Of a stretch of 37,125 nt of DNA, positions 1-8,252 are shown in pieces. A program made the position numbers and the translations under genes. Source of the DNA: Sphaerotilus uruguayifluvii (GTDB lineage: Bacteria > Pseudomonadota > Gammaproteobacteria > Burkholderiales > Burkholderiaceae_C); contig NZ_JABSNM010000031.1 in assembly GCF_013294065.1 (NCBI RefSeq), positions 1 to 37,125 on the forward strand, read 5' to 3'. Position 1 is the stretch's first letter. The number at the start of each line of letters is the position of its first letter. The notes below the pieces were generated by a model. It ran no database searches. It was not told where the DNA came from and saw only the letters and a program-made list of their open reading frames with translations.

Positions 1-52
1 CCGCAAACCGCTCTCGGCTGATGTCACTCGCGTAGGCTTTTCTCGTCGGCAT
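1..52 (-). CDS. IS5-family transposase, N-terminus only (partial)
   Basis: Reading the minus strand from the ATG at 52 gives MPTRKAYASDISRERFA before the window ends. The pattern of basic residues, then K-x-Y-x-S-D-I-S-x-E-x-F, is the usual opening of IS5-superfamily transposases (the DUF4096-type N-terminal domain). Only 17 codons are visible, so the DDE catalytic residues and the intactness of the gene cannot be assessed. The family call rests on recognising this short motif; a longer read to the left would settle it. Confidence 0.6.
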   Translation of the reverse strand, partial: MPTRKAYASDISRERFA

Positions 53-91
53 CCCCGCATTTTCAGGGCAGTCGGGATCGTGAACACGCTC
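1..91 (-). mobile_element. Left-over end of an IS5-type insertion sequence, cut by the window edge
   Basis: The first 52 bases encode the start of a transposase on the minus strand (separate entry). Bases 53-91 would be the untranslated end of the element, and a terminal inverted repeat would read inward on the minus strand from about 91 (GAGCGTGTTCACGATCC). The exact boundary is inferred from where the sequence next to radA's 3' end begins. The other end lies outside the window, so completeness and target duplication cannot be judged. It sits only about 36 bases past the radA stop codon. Confidence 0.55.
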
Positions 92-127
92 TAAGAAAAG
101 CCTCAGCCTTCGGCGGGCGTGGCGCGC

Positions 128-1507
128 TCAGTCCAGCGTCCGCAGGATCTCGATGGCCTGCTCGATGCGGTCGACCGGATGCACCGTCAGCCCCTCGATC
201 GCCTTCTTCGGTGCATTGGCGCGCGGCACCAGCGCGACCGAGAAGCCGAGCTTGGCGGCCTCCTTCAGGCGGTCCTGGCCGCGCGGGGCCGGGCGCACCT
301 CGCCGGCCAGGCCGACCTCGCCGAAGGCGATGAAGCCCTTGGGCAGGGCGCGCCCGCGCAAGGAGCTCTGGATCGCCAGCAGCACCGCCAGGTCGGCCGC
401 CGGCTCGCCGATGCGCACGCCGCCGACCGCGTTGACGAACACGTCCTGATCGGCGCACGACACCCCGGCGTGGCGGTGCAGCACCGCCAGCAGCATCGCC
501 AGCCGGTCGCGGTCCAGGCCGACGCTGAGCCGGCGCGGGCTCGGGCCGCCGGAATCGACCAGCGCCTGGATCTCCACCAGCATCGGCCGCGTGCCCTCCA
601 GCGTCACCAGAACGCAGGCGCCGGGCACCGGCTCGCCCTGGGTCGACAGGAAGATGGCGCTGGGGTTGGTCACGCCCTTCAGGCCCTTGTCGGTCATCGC
701 GAACACGCCGATCTCGTTGACCGCGCCGAAGCGGTTCTTGATCGCGCGCACCAGCCGGAAGCTCGAATGGGTGTCGCCCTCGAAATAGAGGACGGTGTCG
801 ACGATGTGCTCGAGCACGCGCGGGCCGGCCAGCGCGCCCTCCTTCGTGACGTGGCCCACCAGCACGATGGTGCAGCCGGTCGACTTGGCCACCCGGGTGA
901 GCTGCGCGGCGCACTCGCGCACCTGCGCGACCGAGCCCGGCGCCGAGGTGAGCTGCTCGGAGAACAGCGTCTGGATCGAGTCGATGACGCAGAAGGCCGG
1001 CTGCTCGGCCGCCAGCGTGGCCAGGATGCGCTCCAGCCCGATCTCGGCCAGCAGGCGCAGCTGCAGCCCCTCCAGGCCGAGGCGGCGCGCGCGCAGCGCC
1101 ACCTGCGCACCGGACTCCTCGCCGGTCACATAGAGGACATTCATCTGCCGCGACAGCGCCTCGGCCGCCTGCAGCAGCAGCGTGCTCTTGCCGATGCCGG
1201 GGTCGCCGCCGATCAGCACCACGCCGCCCTCGACGATGCCGCCGCCGAGCACCCGGTCGAGCTCCTCCAGCCCGGTGGGCGTGCGCGCGACCTCGGCGGC
1301 CTCGATGTCGGCCAGCGTGGCCACCGGCTGGCTCTTGGCCAGCGCCTGGAAGCGGGTGTTGCGGCCGGCGGCGCCGGCCGCGGCGGTCGGCTCGGCCACC
1401 GTCTCGTCGAGGGTGTTCCACGCATTGCACTGCGGGCACTTGCCCAGCCACTTCGGGCTGGTGCCGCCGCAGTCGCGGCAGGTGTAGATCGTCTTGTCGC
1501 GGGCCAT
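128..1507 (-). CDS. radA: DNA repair protein RadA (Sms)
   Basis: RadA is a RecA-related, hexameric ATPase that promotes branch migration during recombinational repair. The 459-residue product has the usual length. It starts with a four-cysteine zinc finger (C-R-D-C near residue 10 and C-P-Q-C near residue 25), followed by a Walker A motif (GGDPGIGKST), the RadA-specific KNRFG motif, and a C-terminal Lon-protease-like domain (VGGVRIGEPAADLAVLLA). The start was placed at ATG 1507, giving MARDKTIYTC, rather than 13 codons upstream, because the zinc finger normally begins about seven residues in. A -10-like GACAAT lies six bases before this ATG and no Shine-Dalgarno sequence is present, so translation may be leaderless. 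It is divergent from the LysE-type gene. Confidence 0.97.
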   Translation of the reverse strand: MARDKTIYTCRDCGGTSPKWLGKCPQCNAWNTLDETVAEPTAAAGAAGRNTRFQALAKSQPVATLADIEAAEVARTPTGLEELDRVLGGGIVEGGVVLIGGDPGIGKSTLLLQAAEALSRQMNVLYVTGEESGAQVALRARRLGLEGLQLRLLAEIGLERILATLAAEQPAFCVIDSIQTLFSEQLTSAPGSVAQVRECAAQLTRVAKSTGCTIVLVGHVTKEGALAGPRVLEHIVDTVLYFEGDTHSSFRLVRAIKNRFGAVNEIGVFAMTDKGLKGVTNPSAIFLSTQGEPVPGACVLVTLEGTRPMLVEIQALVDSGGPSPRRLSVGLDRDRLAMLLAVLHRHAGVSCADQDVFVNAVGGVRIGEPAADLAVLLAIQSSLRGRALPKGFIAFGEVGLAGEVRPAPRGQDRLKEAAKLGFSVALVPRANAPKKAIEGLTVHPVDRIEQAIEILRTLD

Positions 1508-1513
1508 GGCGCG

Positions 1514-1519
1514 ATTGTC
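1514..1519 (-). promoter_or_regulatory. Candidate -10 element of radA
   Basis: GACAAT on the minus strand ends six bases before the radA ATG, which would put the transcription start at about the start codon. No convincing -35 hexamer is seen. Confidence 0.4.
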
Positions 1520-1548
1520 GCCGTGCACCATTCCCCGACGGGGCATGC

Positions 1549-1554
1549 TACAAA
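1549..1554 (+). promoter_or_regulatory. Candidate extended -10 element of the LysE-type gene
   Basis: TGC-TACAAA forms an extended -10; six bases separate it from the ATG at 1561, so the transcript may begin at the start codon. Its RNA polymerase footprint would overlap that of the divergent radA promoter. Confidence 0.4.
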
Positions 1555-1560
1555 TCCAGG

Positions 1561-2190
1561 ATGGACTTCTCGACCTGGATCACCTTCTTCGCGGCCTGCT
1601 GGGCCATCAGCCTGTCTCCCGGACCCGGCGCGGTGGCGTCGATGAGCGCCGGCATGGGGCACGGCTTCTGGCGCGGCTACGCCATCGTCATCGGGCTGGT
1701 GCTGGGCATCTGGACCCAGGTGCTGGTCGTCTCGGTCGGCCTGGGCGCGCTGATGGCAACCTCGGCCTGGGCCTTCTCGATGCTGAAATGGCTGGGCGTG
1801 GCCTATCTGGTCTGGCTGGGCATCCAGCAGTGGCGCGCGCCGGCGCGCCCGCTGGTCGAGCTCGATCCGCAGGCCGAGAACCTGCCGCGCCGCCGGCTGG
1901 TGCTGCGCGGCTGGATGATCAACGCGGTCAACCCGAAGGGCACCGTCTTCCTGCTGGCGGTGGTGCCGCAGTTCGTCGATCCGTCGCAGCCGCTGGCGGC
2001 CCAGTACCTGACGATCGCGCTGACGCTGGCCTTCACCGATCTGGTGGTGATGGCCGGCTATGTCGCGCTGGCCTCGCGGGTGCTGGGCGCGCTGCGCTCG
2101 CCGCGCCAGCTGCGCTGGATGAACCGCAGCTTCGGCGGCCTGTTCGTGGCCGCGGGCCTGTTCCTGGCGCTGTTCCGCCGCGCCGGCTGA
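1561..2190 (+). CDS. LysE/RhtB-family amino-acid exporter
   Basis: This is a 209-residue inner-membrane protein of the LysE/RhtB superfamily, which exports amino acids such as lysine, homoserine or threonine. The N-terminus carries the family hallmark S-P-G-P near residues 20-23, after the first hydrophobic helix. Another conserved region, A-V-N-P-K-G (about 121-126), marks the start of the second half. Five to six hydrophobic segments can be seen, the normal topology. Length matches the family. Substrate cannot be told from sequence. The ArgP-type regulator that often controls such exporters is in this window, but about 23 kb away beside dadA, so a link is not implied. Confidence 0.92.
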   Translation: MDFSTWITFFAACWAISLSPGPGAVASMSAGMGHGFWRGYAIVIGLVLGIWTQVLVVSVGLGALMATSAWAFSMLKWLGVAYLVWLGIQQWRAPARPLVELDPQAENLPRRRLVLRGWMINAVNPKGTVFLLAVVPQFVDPSQPLAAQYLTIALTLAFTDLVVMAGYVALASRVLGALRSPRQLRWMNRSFGGLFVAAGLFLALFRRAG

Positions 2191-2209
2191 GCGGCGCGGG
2201 AGCCGTGTC

Positions 2210-2728
2210 TCAGCCGCCCGAGTCCGCCGGGCCGGCGGCGGGCGCGGGCGGCTGGGTGCGCACCGCGCGCAGCCGCTGCTCCATCTCGGTGCGCAGCTCG
2301 CGCCGTGCCTGGGCATTGGCCCAGCGGCGCTTCTCCTCGGCGTTGAACGGGCGCAGCGCCGGCACCGGCACCGGCTTGCCGTCGTCGCCGACCGCCACCA
2401 TCGTGAAGAAGCACGAGTTGGCGTGGCGCACGACCTGGGTGCGGATGTTCTCGGCCACGACCTTCACGCCGATCTCCATCGACGAGGTGCCGGTGTAGTT
2501 GACGCTGGCCAGGAAGGTGACCAGCTCGCCGACGTGGATCGGCTGGCGGAACATCACCTGGTCGACGCTGAGCGTGACGGTGTAGCGGCCGGCATAGCGG
2601 CTGGCGCAGGCGTAGGCGACCTGGTCGAGCAGCTTCAGGATGGTGCCGCCGTGCACGTTGCCGGAGAAGTTGGCCATGTCGGGCGTCATCAGCACCGTCA
2701 TCGTCAGCTGGTGGGAGGGGAGATCCAT
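2210..2728 (-). CDS. Acyl-CoA thioesterase, hot-dog fold (YciA/BACH type)
   Basis: The 172-residue product resembles cytoplasmic acyl-CoA hydrolases that release free fatty acids from CoA thioesters. The hot-dog core shows N-x-H-G-G-T-I-L-K-L-L-D-Q near residues 22-34, containing the conserved Asn, His and Asp of the family. A second stretch, V-D-x-V-x-F-R-x-P-I near residues 55-64, is also typical. The last 35 residues are charged, then Pro/Ala-rich, and probably disordered. ATG 2728 was chosen because the preceding 17 codons are not family-like; no strong ribosome-binding site is visible. It converges on the LysE-type gene with a 19-base gap. Confidence 0.9.
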   Translation of the reverse strand: MDLPSHQLTMTVLMTPDMANFSGNVHGGTILKLLDQVAYACASRYAGRYTVTLSVDQVMFRQPIHVGELVTFLASVNYTGTSSMEIGVKVVAENIRTQVVRHANSCFFTMVAVGDDGKPVPVPALRPFNAEEKRRWANAQARRELRTEMEQRLRAVRTQPPAPAAGPADSGG

Positions 2729-2837
2729 GGGTAGGTCGGACCGCGAGGTCCCGGTGGTGGAATGCCTCCCATCTTGCACCAGTCGTGCCGGGTGCCGTCA
2801 GCCCGGCGTCAGCGATGCGGCCGGGCCGCTCCGTCGC

Positions 2838-3383
2838 TCAGCCGGCCATGCGGCGCAGCGAGGTCCGGCCGTGGCGCAGCGCGCCGGCCACATGCAGCGC
2901 CAGCAGCGCCAGCATCAGCTTGGCGCCGACATCGTGCAGCCGGCCGCTGTAGTGGTGCAGCGCCGCGTTCGCCTCGATCGGGGAGGGCACCGAGAACCAG
3001 CCCAGCACATGGATCGGCTCGCCCTCGCTCCAGAACATCAGCGGCCCGGTCAGCGCCATGACCATCAGCACCGCCAGCAGCGCCGCATGCACGCCCTGCT
3101 CGATCCAGCGCTGCAGCCCCGGCGGCGACAGCGGCTCGGGCCGGCGCCGGCCCAGCGCGGTCAGCACGCTCCACTGTACCCGCAGCAGCAGCGGCAGCAG
3201 GCTCAGCATGCCCAGGCCGTAATGCCAGGCGGAGAGCCGGCGGTGCAGCGGGCCTTCGGTCACCACGTCGTCGATGATCAGGCCCAGCGCCAGCAGCACG
3301 ATCGTCAGCAGCGCGCCGCTCCAGTGGACCAGGCGCGAGACCGGGCCGTGCACCGCGGGGCGGCCGGAAGGACGGGCGCTCAT
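2838..3383 (-). CDS. Cytochrome b561, prokaryotic type
   Basis: This 181-residue membrane protein has four hydrophobic helices with histidines placed as in bacterial b561 (CybB-type) di-heme cytochromes: H near residue 20 (R-L-V-H-W), H near 54 (W-H-Y-G), H near 143 (H-H-Y-S-G) and H near 158 (A-L-H-V-A-G). Such proteins move electrons between quinol and periplasmic partners and have been linked to superoxide oxidation; that role is known for the family, not shown here. The start ATG overlaps the stop codon of alr (ATGA at 3380-3383), so the two are probably translationally coupled, an odd pairing of functions. Confidence 0.93.
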   Translation of the reverse strand: MSARPSGRPAVHGPVSRLVHWSGALLTIVLLALGLIIDDVVTEGPLHRRLSAWHYGLGMLSLLPLLLRVQWSVLTALGRRRPEPLSPPGLQRWIEQGVHAALLAVLMVMALTGPLMFWSEGEPIHVLGWFSVPSPIEANAALHHYSGRLHDVGAKLMLALLALHVAGALRHGRTSLRRMAG

Positions 3384-4492
3384 GCCGCGGCCGGGAGTTC
3401 GGCGACACGCACCGGCACGCGCTGGGCCAGCGCGCACATCAGCTCGTAGCCGATGGTGCCGGCGCCGTGCGCGACCTCGTCGATCGACAGCCGCGTGCCG
3501 CGCGGGCCGTGGCCCCACAGCGTGACCTCGCTGCCGAAGCCGGCCGCCGGCACCGGCGTCAGGTCGACCGCGAGCATGTCCATCGACACCCGGCCGACGG
3601 TGCCGGTGCGCACGCCGTCGACCAGCACCGGCGTGCCGCTGGCGGCCAGGCGCGGATAGCCGTCGGCATAGCCGCAGGCGACGATGCCGATGCGCATCGC
3701 GCGCTCGGCGACGAAGCGGCTGCCGTAGCCGACGCTGTCGCCGGGCTGCAGCTGCTGCACCGCGATCAGGCGCGAGCGCAGCGTCATCGCCGGCACCAGG
3801 CCCCAGTGATGGATGTCGTGCTCGGGAAAGTCGGGCGCGCTGCCGTAGCTCAGGATGCCGCTGCGCACCCAGTCGGCGCGCACGTCGGCGGCGGCCGCAT
3901 GGCGCAGGATGGCCGCGCTGTTGCTCAGCGAGCGCTCGCCCGGCAGGTCGCGGGTGGCCTGGACGAAGGCCTCGACCTGATGGCTGACGCCGCGCGGGCC
4001 GTCAGCGTCGGAGAAGTGCGTCACCAGCGAGATCTCGTCGACCTGGGGCAGCGCGTCCAGCCGCGCCCAGGCGCTGCGCAGGTGCGCCGCGGTGAAGCCC
4101 AGGCGGTTCATGCCGCTGTTCATCTTCAGGAAGACGCGGTGCGGCTGGTGCGTCTTGTGCGCGGCCAGCCAGTCGATCTGCTCGTCGCAGTGCACGACGT
4201 GCCAGAGGTTCAGCCGCGAGCACAGCTCCAGGTCGCGCGGCTCGAAGCAGCCCTCGAGCAGCAGCACCGGGCCGCGCCAGCCCAGGTCGCGCACCCGCTG
4301 CGCCTCGTCGAGGTCGAGCATCGCCAGGCCGTCGGCGCCGAGCAGGCCGGGCCAGATGCGTTCGATGCCGTGCCCGTAGGCATTGGCCTTGATGACCGCC
4401 CACAGCCGGGCGTCGGGTGCGCGCCGGCGTGCGGTGGCGAGATTGAGGGCGAGGGCGTCGGGATGGACGAGGGCTTCGATCGGACGGGGCAT
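3380..4492 (-). CDS. alr: Alanine racemase (PLP-dependent)
   Basis: The enzyme interconverts L- and D-alanine for peptidoglycan, in the cytoplasm. The 370-residue product has the PLP-lysine motif [10 protein letters not shown], with K35 as the Schiff-base residue, and a C-terminal domain with V-G-Y-G-S (the region of the catalytic tyrosine) and G-R-V-S-M-D, all canonical. Start ATG 4492 gives the usual MPRPIEA opening. A CACAAT hexamer lies nine bases upstream on the minus strand, and no clear ribosome-binding site is seen. It could equally be a DadX-type isozyme: dadA, the D-alanine-catabolising enzyme, is present elsewhere in the window but not adjacent. Confidence 0.96.
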   Translation of the reverse strand: MPRPIEALVHPDALALNLATARRRAPDARLWAVIKANAYGHGIERIWPGLLGADGLAMLDLDEAQRVRDLGWRGPVLLLEGCFEPRDLELCSRLNLWHVVHCDEQIDWLAAHKTHQPHRVFLKMNSGMNRLGFTAAHLRSAWARLDALPQVDEISLVTHFSDADGPRGVSHQVEAFVQATRDLPGERSLSNSAAILRHAAAADVRADWVRSGILSYGSAPDFPEHDIHHWGLVPAMTLRSRLIAVQQLQPGDSVGYGSRFVAERAMRIGIVACGYADGYPRLAASGTPVLVDGVRTGTVGRVSMDMLAVDLTPVPAAGFGSEVTLWGHGPRGTRLSIDEVAHGAGTIGYELMCALAQRVPVRVAELPAAA

Positions 4493-4562
4493 GATCGCCG
4501 GATTGTGCCAGCGAGCCCCCCGCGCCACGAGGGCTTGCCGCCTGGGACCGGCCGGTGCAGCG

Positions 4563-4571
4563 TGCTATAAC
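4563..4571 (+). promoter_or_regulatory. Extended -10 promoter for lplT
   Basis: TGC-TATAAC is a near-consensus extended -10 in the alr/lplT divergent region. It lacks a well-spaced -35, as extended -10 promoters often do. The transcription start would be near 4578, about 50 bases before lplT. Confidence 0.55.
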
Positions 4572-4628
4572 CGCGCCGCACCCGATCCCGTCCCGTCAGA
4601 ACACAGAGAGCAGCGCGTCGACTTCCGG

Positions 4629-5912
4629 ATGAAAAAAGGCTTTCACACCATCATGTCTGCGCAGTTCTTCAGCTCGCTGGCAGACAACGCCCTGTTCGTC
4701 GCCGCGGTCGAACTGCTCCGGACCTCCGGTGCGCCGGAATGGCAGCGTGCCGCGCTGGTGCCGATGTTCGCGCTGTTCTACGTCATCCTGGCGCCCTTCG
4801 TCGGCGCCTTCGCCGACGCGATCCCGAAGGGCAAGGTGATGTTCTTCTCGAACAGCATCAAGATCCTTGGCTGCCTGCTGATGCTGTTCGGCACGCACCC
4901 GCTGGCGGCCTACGCGGTGGTCGGGCTCGGCGCGGCGGCCTACTCGCCGGCCAAGTACGGCATCCTCACCGAGCTGCTGCCGCCGTCCCAGCTGGTCAAG
5001 GCCAATGGCTGGATCGAGGGCCTGACGATCGGCTCGATCATCCTGGGCGTGCTGCTGGGCGGCCAGCTGATCGGGCCGCACATCGCGCCGCACCTGCTGG
5101 CGCTGGACCTGCCCGGCCTGGACACCGGCATCGACACGCCGCCCGAGAGCGCGATCGCCTCGCTGGTGATCCTGTACGTGACCGCGGCGGTCTTCAACCT
5201 CTACATCCCGCGCACCGACGCGCCGCTGCAGCCGCTGCCCGCGCAGCCGATGGCGCTGGTGCGCGACTTCTCCGAGTGCAACACGCGCCTGTGGGCGGAC
5301 AAGCTCGGCCAGATCTCGCTGGCGACGACGACGCTGTTCTGGGGCGTGTCGGGCAACCTGCGCTACATCGTGCTGGCCTGGGCCGCGGCGGCGCTGGGCT
5401 ACGGCACCACGCAGGCCTCCTCGCTGGTCGGGGTCGTGGCGATCGGCACCGCGGTCGGCGCGGTGGTGGCCTCCGGCATGATGCGCCTCGAGCACGCGAC
5501 CCGGGTGATCCCGCTGGGCGTGGCGATGGGCCTGCTGGTGGTGCTGATGAACGTGATCGACAACGTCTGGCTCGCCGCGCCCTTCCTGATCGTGCTGGGC
5601 GGCCTGGGCGGCTTCCTGGTCGTGCCGATGAACGCGCTGCTGCAGCACCGCGGCCACAACCTGATGGGCGCCGGCCGCTCGATCGCGGTGCAGAACTTCA
5701 ACGAGCAGGCCTGCATCCTGGCGCTGGGCGCCTTCTACACCGGCATGACGCGCGGCGGCCTGTCGGCCTTCGGCGCGATCACGATCTTCGGCCTGCTGGT
5801 GGCCGGCACGATGGGACTGATCGGGCGCTGGCACCAGCGCAACACCGTCACGCACCGCGCCGAGGTCGAGCGCCTGCTCGACATCGCGCGCAGCGACGCC
5901 GGGCACCACTGA
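4629..5912 (+). CDS. lplT: Lysophospholipid transporter LplT (MFS)
   Basis: This 427-residue, 12-helix major facilitator protein matches LplT, which flips lysophospholipids across the inner membrane for re-acylation. The N-terminus M-K-K-G-F-H-T-I-M-S-A-Q-F-F-S-S-L-A-D-N is highly typical, as is the A-D-A-I-P-K-G-K-V-M loop between helices 2 and 3 and Y-S-P-A-K-Y-G-I-L-T in helix 4. Upstream in-frame sequence is open but lacks family features, so ATG 4629 was chosen. In Enterobacteria lplT is joined to the acyltransferase gene aas; here it stands alone, so re-acylation must be encoded elsewhere. Confidence 0.95.
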   Translation: MKKGFHTIMSAQFFSSLADNALFVAAVELLRTSGAPEWQRAALVPMFALFYVILAPFVGAFADAIPKGKVMFFSNSIKILGCLLMLFGTHPLAAYAVVGLGAAAYSPAKYGILTELLPPSQLVKANGWIEGLTIGSIILGVLLGGQLIGPHIAPHLLALDLPGLDTGIDTPPESAIASLVILYVTAAVFNLYIPRTDAPLQPLPAQPMALVRDFSECNTRLWADKLGQISLATTTLFWGVSGNLRYIVLAWAAAALGYGTTQASSLVGVVAIGTAVGAVVASGMMRLEHATRVIPLGVAMGLLVVLMNVIDNVWLAAPFLIVLGGLGGFLVVPMNALLQHRGHNLMGAGRSIAVQNFNEQACILALGAFYTGMTRGGLSAFGAITIFGLLVAGTMGLIGRWHQRNTVTHRAEVERLLDIARSDAGHH

Positions 5913-5932
5913 GCGCCGCGGCCCGAGGAGAC

Positions 5933-6832
5933 TCAGGCGCGCAGCTCGAGCGGCGTCATCAGCGCCGTCGGCTGGAACACGCGCTCGAAGGTGCGGTCGT
6001 GCCGCGCCAGCAGGTGCAGCAGCTCCTGCTCGTCGAGCGGTGTGGTCAGGAAGGCGTCGCAGCCGGCGAAGGTCGCGCGGATGCGCTCGATCGCCGAGCC
6101 GCGCGGCGCCAGCGCCACCACCACCGGCATGCTGCCGCCGCCCGGCACCGCCTGGCGCTTGATGCGCCGGCCGAGCTGGAAGCCGGCCGGTCCGCCCTGG
6201 CCGACGCCGAGAAAGACGAAGCCGTAGCCGGCCAGCGCGGTCATGCGTTCGGCCTCGCCGGCGCTGCGGCTCAGGTGGACCCGGTAGCCCAGCGGCATCA
6301 GCGTGTCGCGCAGCAGCCGGCATTCGGCCGGGCTGGCGCTGACGACCAGGATGCGCTCGAGCCGCAGGTCGCCCTCGGCCAGCACGGTGTTGCTGAAGCC
6401 GGAGCTGGCATGGAAGTCGTGCACCTCGCGGTCGGCCAGCGCGGCCTGGCGCTGATGGCCGGGCGAGGGCGGCAGGCGCAGCAGCGCGCCGGGGCGCTGC
6501 TGGCGTGCCTGGCGGCGGGCCACCAGCTCGTCGAGCGCACGGCGCAGCGCCAGCGCGTCGATCGGCCGCGGCAGCCGCGCGGCGCAGCGCGGCGTGTCCT
6601 CGCCGGCCGTGACCGGGGAGCCGACGAGCAGCGTGTCCTCGAGCCGGTCGAGCCGGCGCACCTGGCGCAGCGTGTCGGCGCGCTCGCCGTCGGCGATGAT
6701 CCAGTCGCAGTCGGGCAGGTCGTCGACGATCTCGAAGCCGGGGCGCCCCGCGTCGAGCCGGAAGAAGCTCTCCAGCGTGCGGCGCTCGAACGCGCTGAGG
6801 CCGATCAGGGCAAGGCGCTGCGGAACGGACAT
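5933..6832 (-). CDS. Protein with two degenerate receiver-like domains
   Basis: The 299-residue product looks like two tandem CheY-like (REC) domains. The first covers about residues 1-110 (D-W-I-I-A-D on the putative beta-3 strand, then R-P-I-D-A-L-A-L before the last helix). The second covers about 165-290 (R-I-L-V-V-S at the start, F-V-F-L-G-V-G where the phospho-accepting Asp should be, T-T-P-L-D-E where Lys-Pro should be). In the second domain the acidic pair, the Asp and the Lys are all absent, so it cannot be a normal phosphorelay receiver. There is no DNA-binding or enzymatic domain. ATG 6832 has AAGGAG nine bases upstream. Its role is unknown; a signalling scaffold is one guess. Confidence 0.75.
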   Translation of the reverse strand: MSVPQRLALIGLSAFERRTLESFFRLDAGRPGFEIVDDLPDCDWIIADGERADTLRQVRRLDRLEDTLLVGSPVTAGEDTPRCAARLPRPIDALALRRALDELVARRQARQQRPGALLRLPPSPGHQRQAALADREVHDFHASSGFSNTVLAEGDLRLERILVVSASPAECRLLRDTLMPLGYRVHLSRSAGEAERMTALAGYGFVFLGVGQGGPAGFQLGRRIKRQAVPGGGSMPVVVALAPRGSAIERIRATFAGCDAFLTTPLDEQELLHLLARHDRTFERVFQPTALMTPLELRA

Positions 6833-6867
6833 CACTGGTACTCCTTGGATCACTTCGTAACAGTCCG

Positions 6868-6896
6868 ATTCTTCGAAGCGGCTTGCTCAGCGTCAA
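6868..6896 (-). promoter_or_regulatory. Sigma-70-type promoter for the receiver-like gene
   Basis: On the minus strand TTGACG (6896-6891) and AAGAAT (6873-6868) are separated by 17 bases. The predicted start near 6862 leaves a leader of about 30 bases with a good AAGGAG site. Confidence 0.55.
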
Positions 6897-7045
6897 GGTG
6901 ATGCACCCCCCTCAATACGGCGTGGTACCCATGGGGAGTGCGCCAGATTGCACGATCGGTCGCCGATGTGCGGGGCCTGCCGGACGCGGCCGATAATCTC
7001 GCACCTCCTTTTCCTCGCATTTCTCCCCCGGCAGGAGCCTCATCC

Positions 7046-8242
7046 ATGTTCGAACACGTCGACGCCTACGCGGGCGATCCGATCCTCACGCTCAACGAGA
7101 ACTTCCAGAAGGACCCGCGCCCGGGCCGCATCAACCTGTCGATCGGCATCTACTTCGACGACGCCGGCCGGCTGCCGGTGATGCAGGCGGTGCGCGAGGC
7201 CGAGAGCTCGCTGCTGCAGTCCATCGGTCCGCGCAGCTACCTGCCGATGACCGGCCTGACCGAGTACCGCACCCAGATCCAGCACCTGCTCTTCGGCGCC
7301 GACCACGAGGTGGTGACGAGCGGCCGCGCGGTGACGATCCAGTCGCTGGGCGGCTCGGGCGCGCTGAAGGTCGGCGCGGACTTCCTGCGCAAGTACTTCC
7401 CGGCCTCGCAGGTCTGGATCAGCGACCCGACCTGGGACAACCACCGCGCGATCTTCGAGGGCGCGGGCTTCCCGGTGAACACCTACCCGTACTACGACGC
7501 GACCACCGGCGGCCTGCGCTTCGACGCGATGCTGGAGGCCATCCGCGCGCTGCCCTCGCGCTCGGTGGTGCTGCTGCACGCCTGCTGCCACAACCCGACC
7601 GGCGTCGACCTGAGCGCGGCGCAGTGGGCCGAGCTGATCCCGGTGATGGTCGAGCGCGGCCTGATCCCCTTCGTCGACATCGCCTACCAGGGCTTCGGCG
7701 ACGGCGTGCGCGAGGATGCCTTCGCGCTGCGCATGCTGGCCGACGCGGGCCTGGCCTTCTTCGTCGCCAACAGCTTCTCGAAGAGCTTCTCGCTCTACGG
7801 CGAGCGCGTCGGCGGCCTGAGCGTGGTCTGCCCGACCGTGGCCGAGGCCGCGCTGGTGACCGGCCAGCTGCAGGTGGCGGTGCGCAAGAACTACTCCAGC
7901 CCGCCCACGCACGGCGCGCGCATCGTCGCGCGGGTGCTGGCCGAGCCGGCGCTCCACGCCGCCTGGGTCGCCGAGCTCGACGCGATGCGCGAGCGCATCC
8001 GCCAGATGCGCCAGCGCCTGCACGACGTGCTGGCCGCGCGCGTGCCCGGCCGCGACTTCAGCTATTTCCTGACCCAGCGCGGCATGTTCAGCTACACCGG
8101 CCTGAGCGCCGAGCAGGTCGACGTGCTGCGCGAGCAGCACGGCGTCTATCTGGTGCGCTCGGGCCGGATGTGCGTGGCGGGCCTGAACTCGGGCAACGTC
8201 GAGCCGACCGCCGAGGCGATCGCCGCGGTGCTGGGCGGCTGA
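7046..8242 (+). CDS. Aromatic/aspartate aminotransferase (TyrB/AspC type)
   Basis: The 398-residue product is a fold-type I, PLP-dependent transaminase that exchanges amino groups between 2-oxoglutarate and aromatic amino acids or aspartate. It opens with [14 protein letters not shown] and has [11 protein letters not shown] (PLP-binding Asn-Pro-Thr-Gly) and the lysine motif [15 protein letters not shown]. Length equals that of E. coli TyrB. ATG 7046 follows GCAGGAGCC. A GATAAT at 6992-6997 may be its -10. It could supply the last step of Phe/Tyr synthesis. Whether it prefers aromatic substrates or aspartate cannot be told from sequence. Confidence 0.93.
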   Translation: MFEHVDAYAGDPILTLNENFQKDPRPGRINLSIGIYFDDAGRLPVMQAVREAESSLLQSIGPRSYLPMTGLTEYRTQIQHLLFGADHEVVTSGRAVTIQSLGGSGALKVGADFLRKYFPASQVWISDPTWDNHRAIFEGAGFPVNTYPYYDATTGGLRFDAMLEAIRALPSRSVVLLHACCHNPTGVDLSAAQWAELIPVMVERGLIPFVDIAYQGFGDGVREDAFALRMLADAGLAFFVANSFSKSFSLYGERVGGLSVVCPTVAEAALVTGQLQVAVRKNYSSPPTHGARIVARVLAEPALHAAWVAELDAMRERIRQMRQRLHDVLAARVPGRDFSYFLTQRGMFSYTGLSAEQVDVLREQHGVYLVRSGRMCVAGLNSGNVEPTAEAIAAVLGG

Positions 8243-8252
8243 GGGCCGCCCC

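Noticed and set aside
34-103. Perfect 10-bp inverted repeat AGGCTTTTCT/AGAAAAGCCT as the terminal repeat of the insertion sequence
   Set aside because: One arm lies inside the transposase coding sequence, so it cannot be a pair of element ends; probably coincidence or a remnant of a terminator.
2838-3518. Longer cytochrome b561 start (45 extra residues)
   Set aside because: The extra part is an Arg-rich shadow of alr; the ATG overlapping the alr stop gives a normal-length protein.
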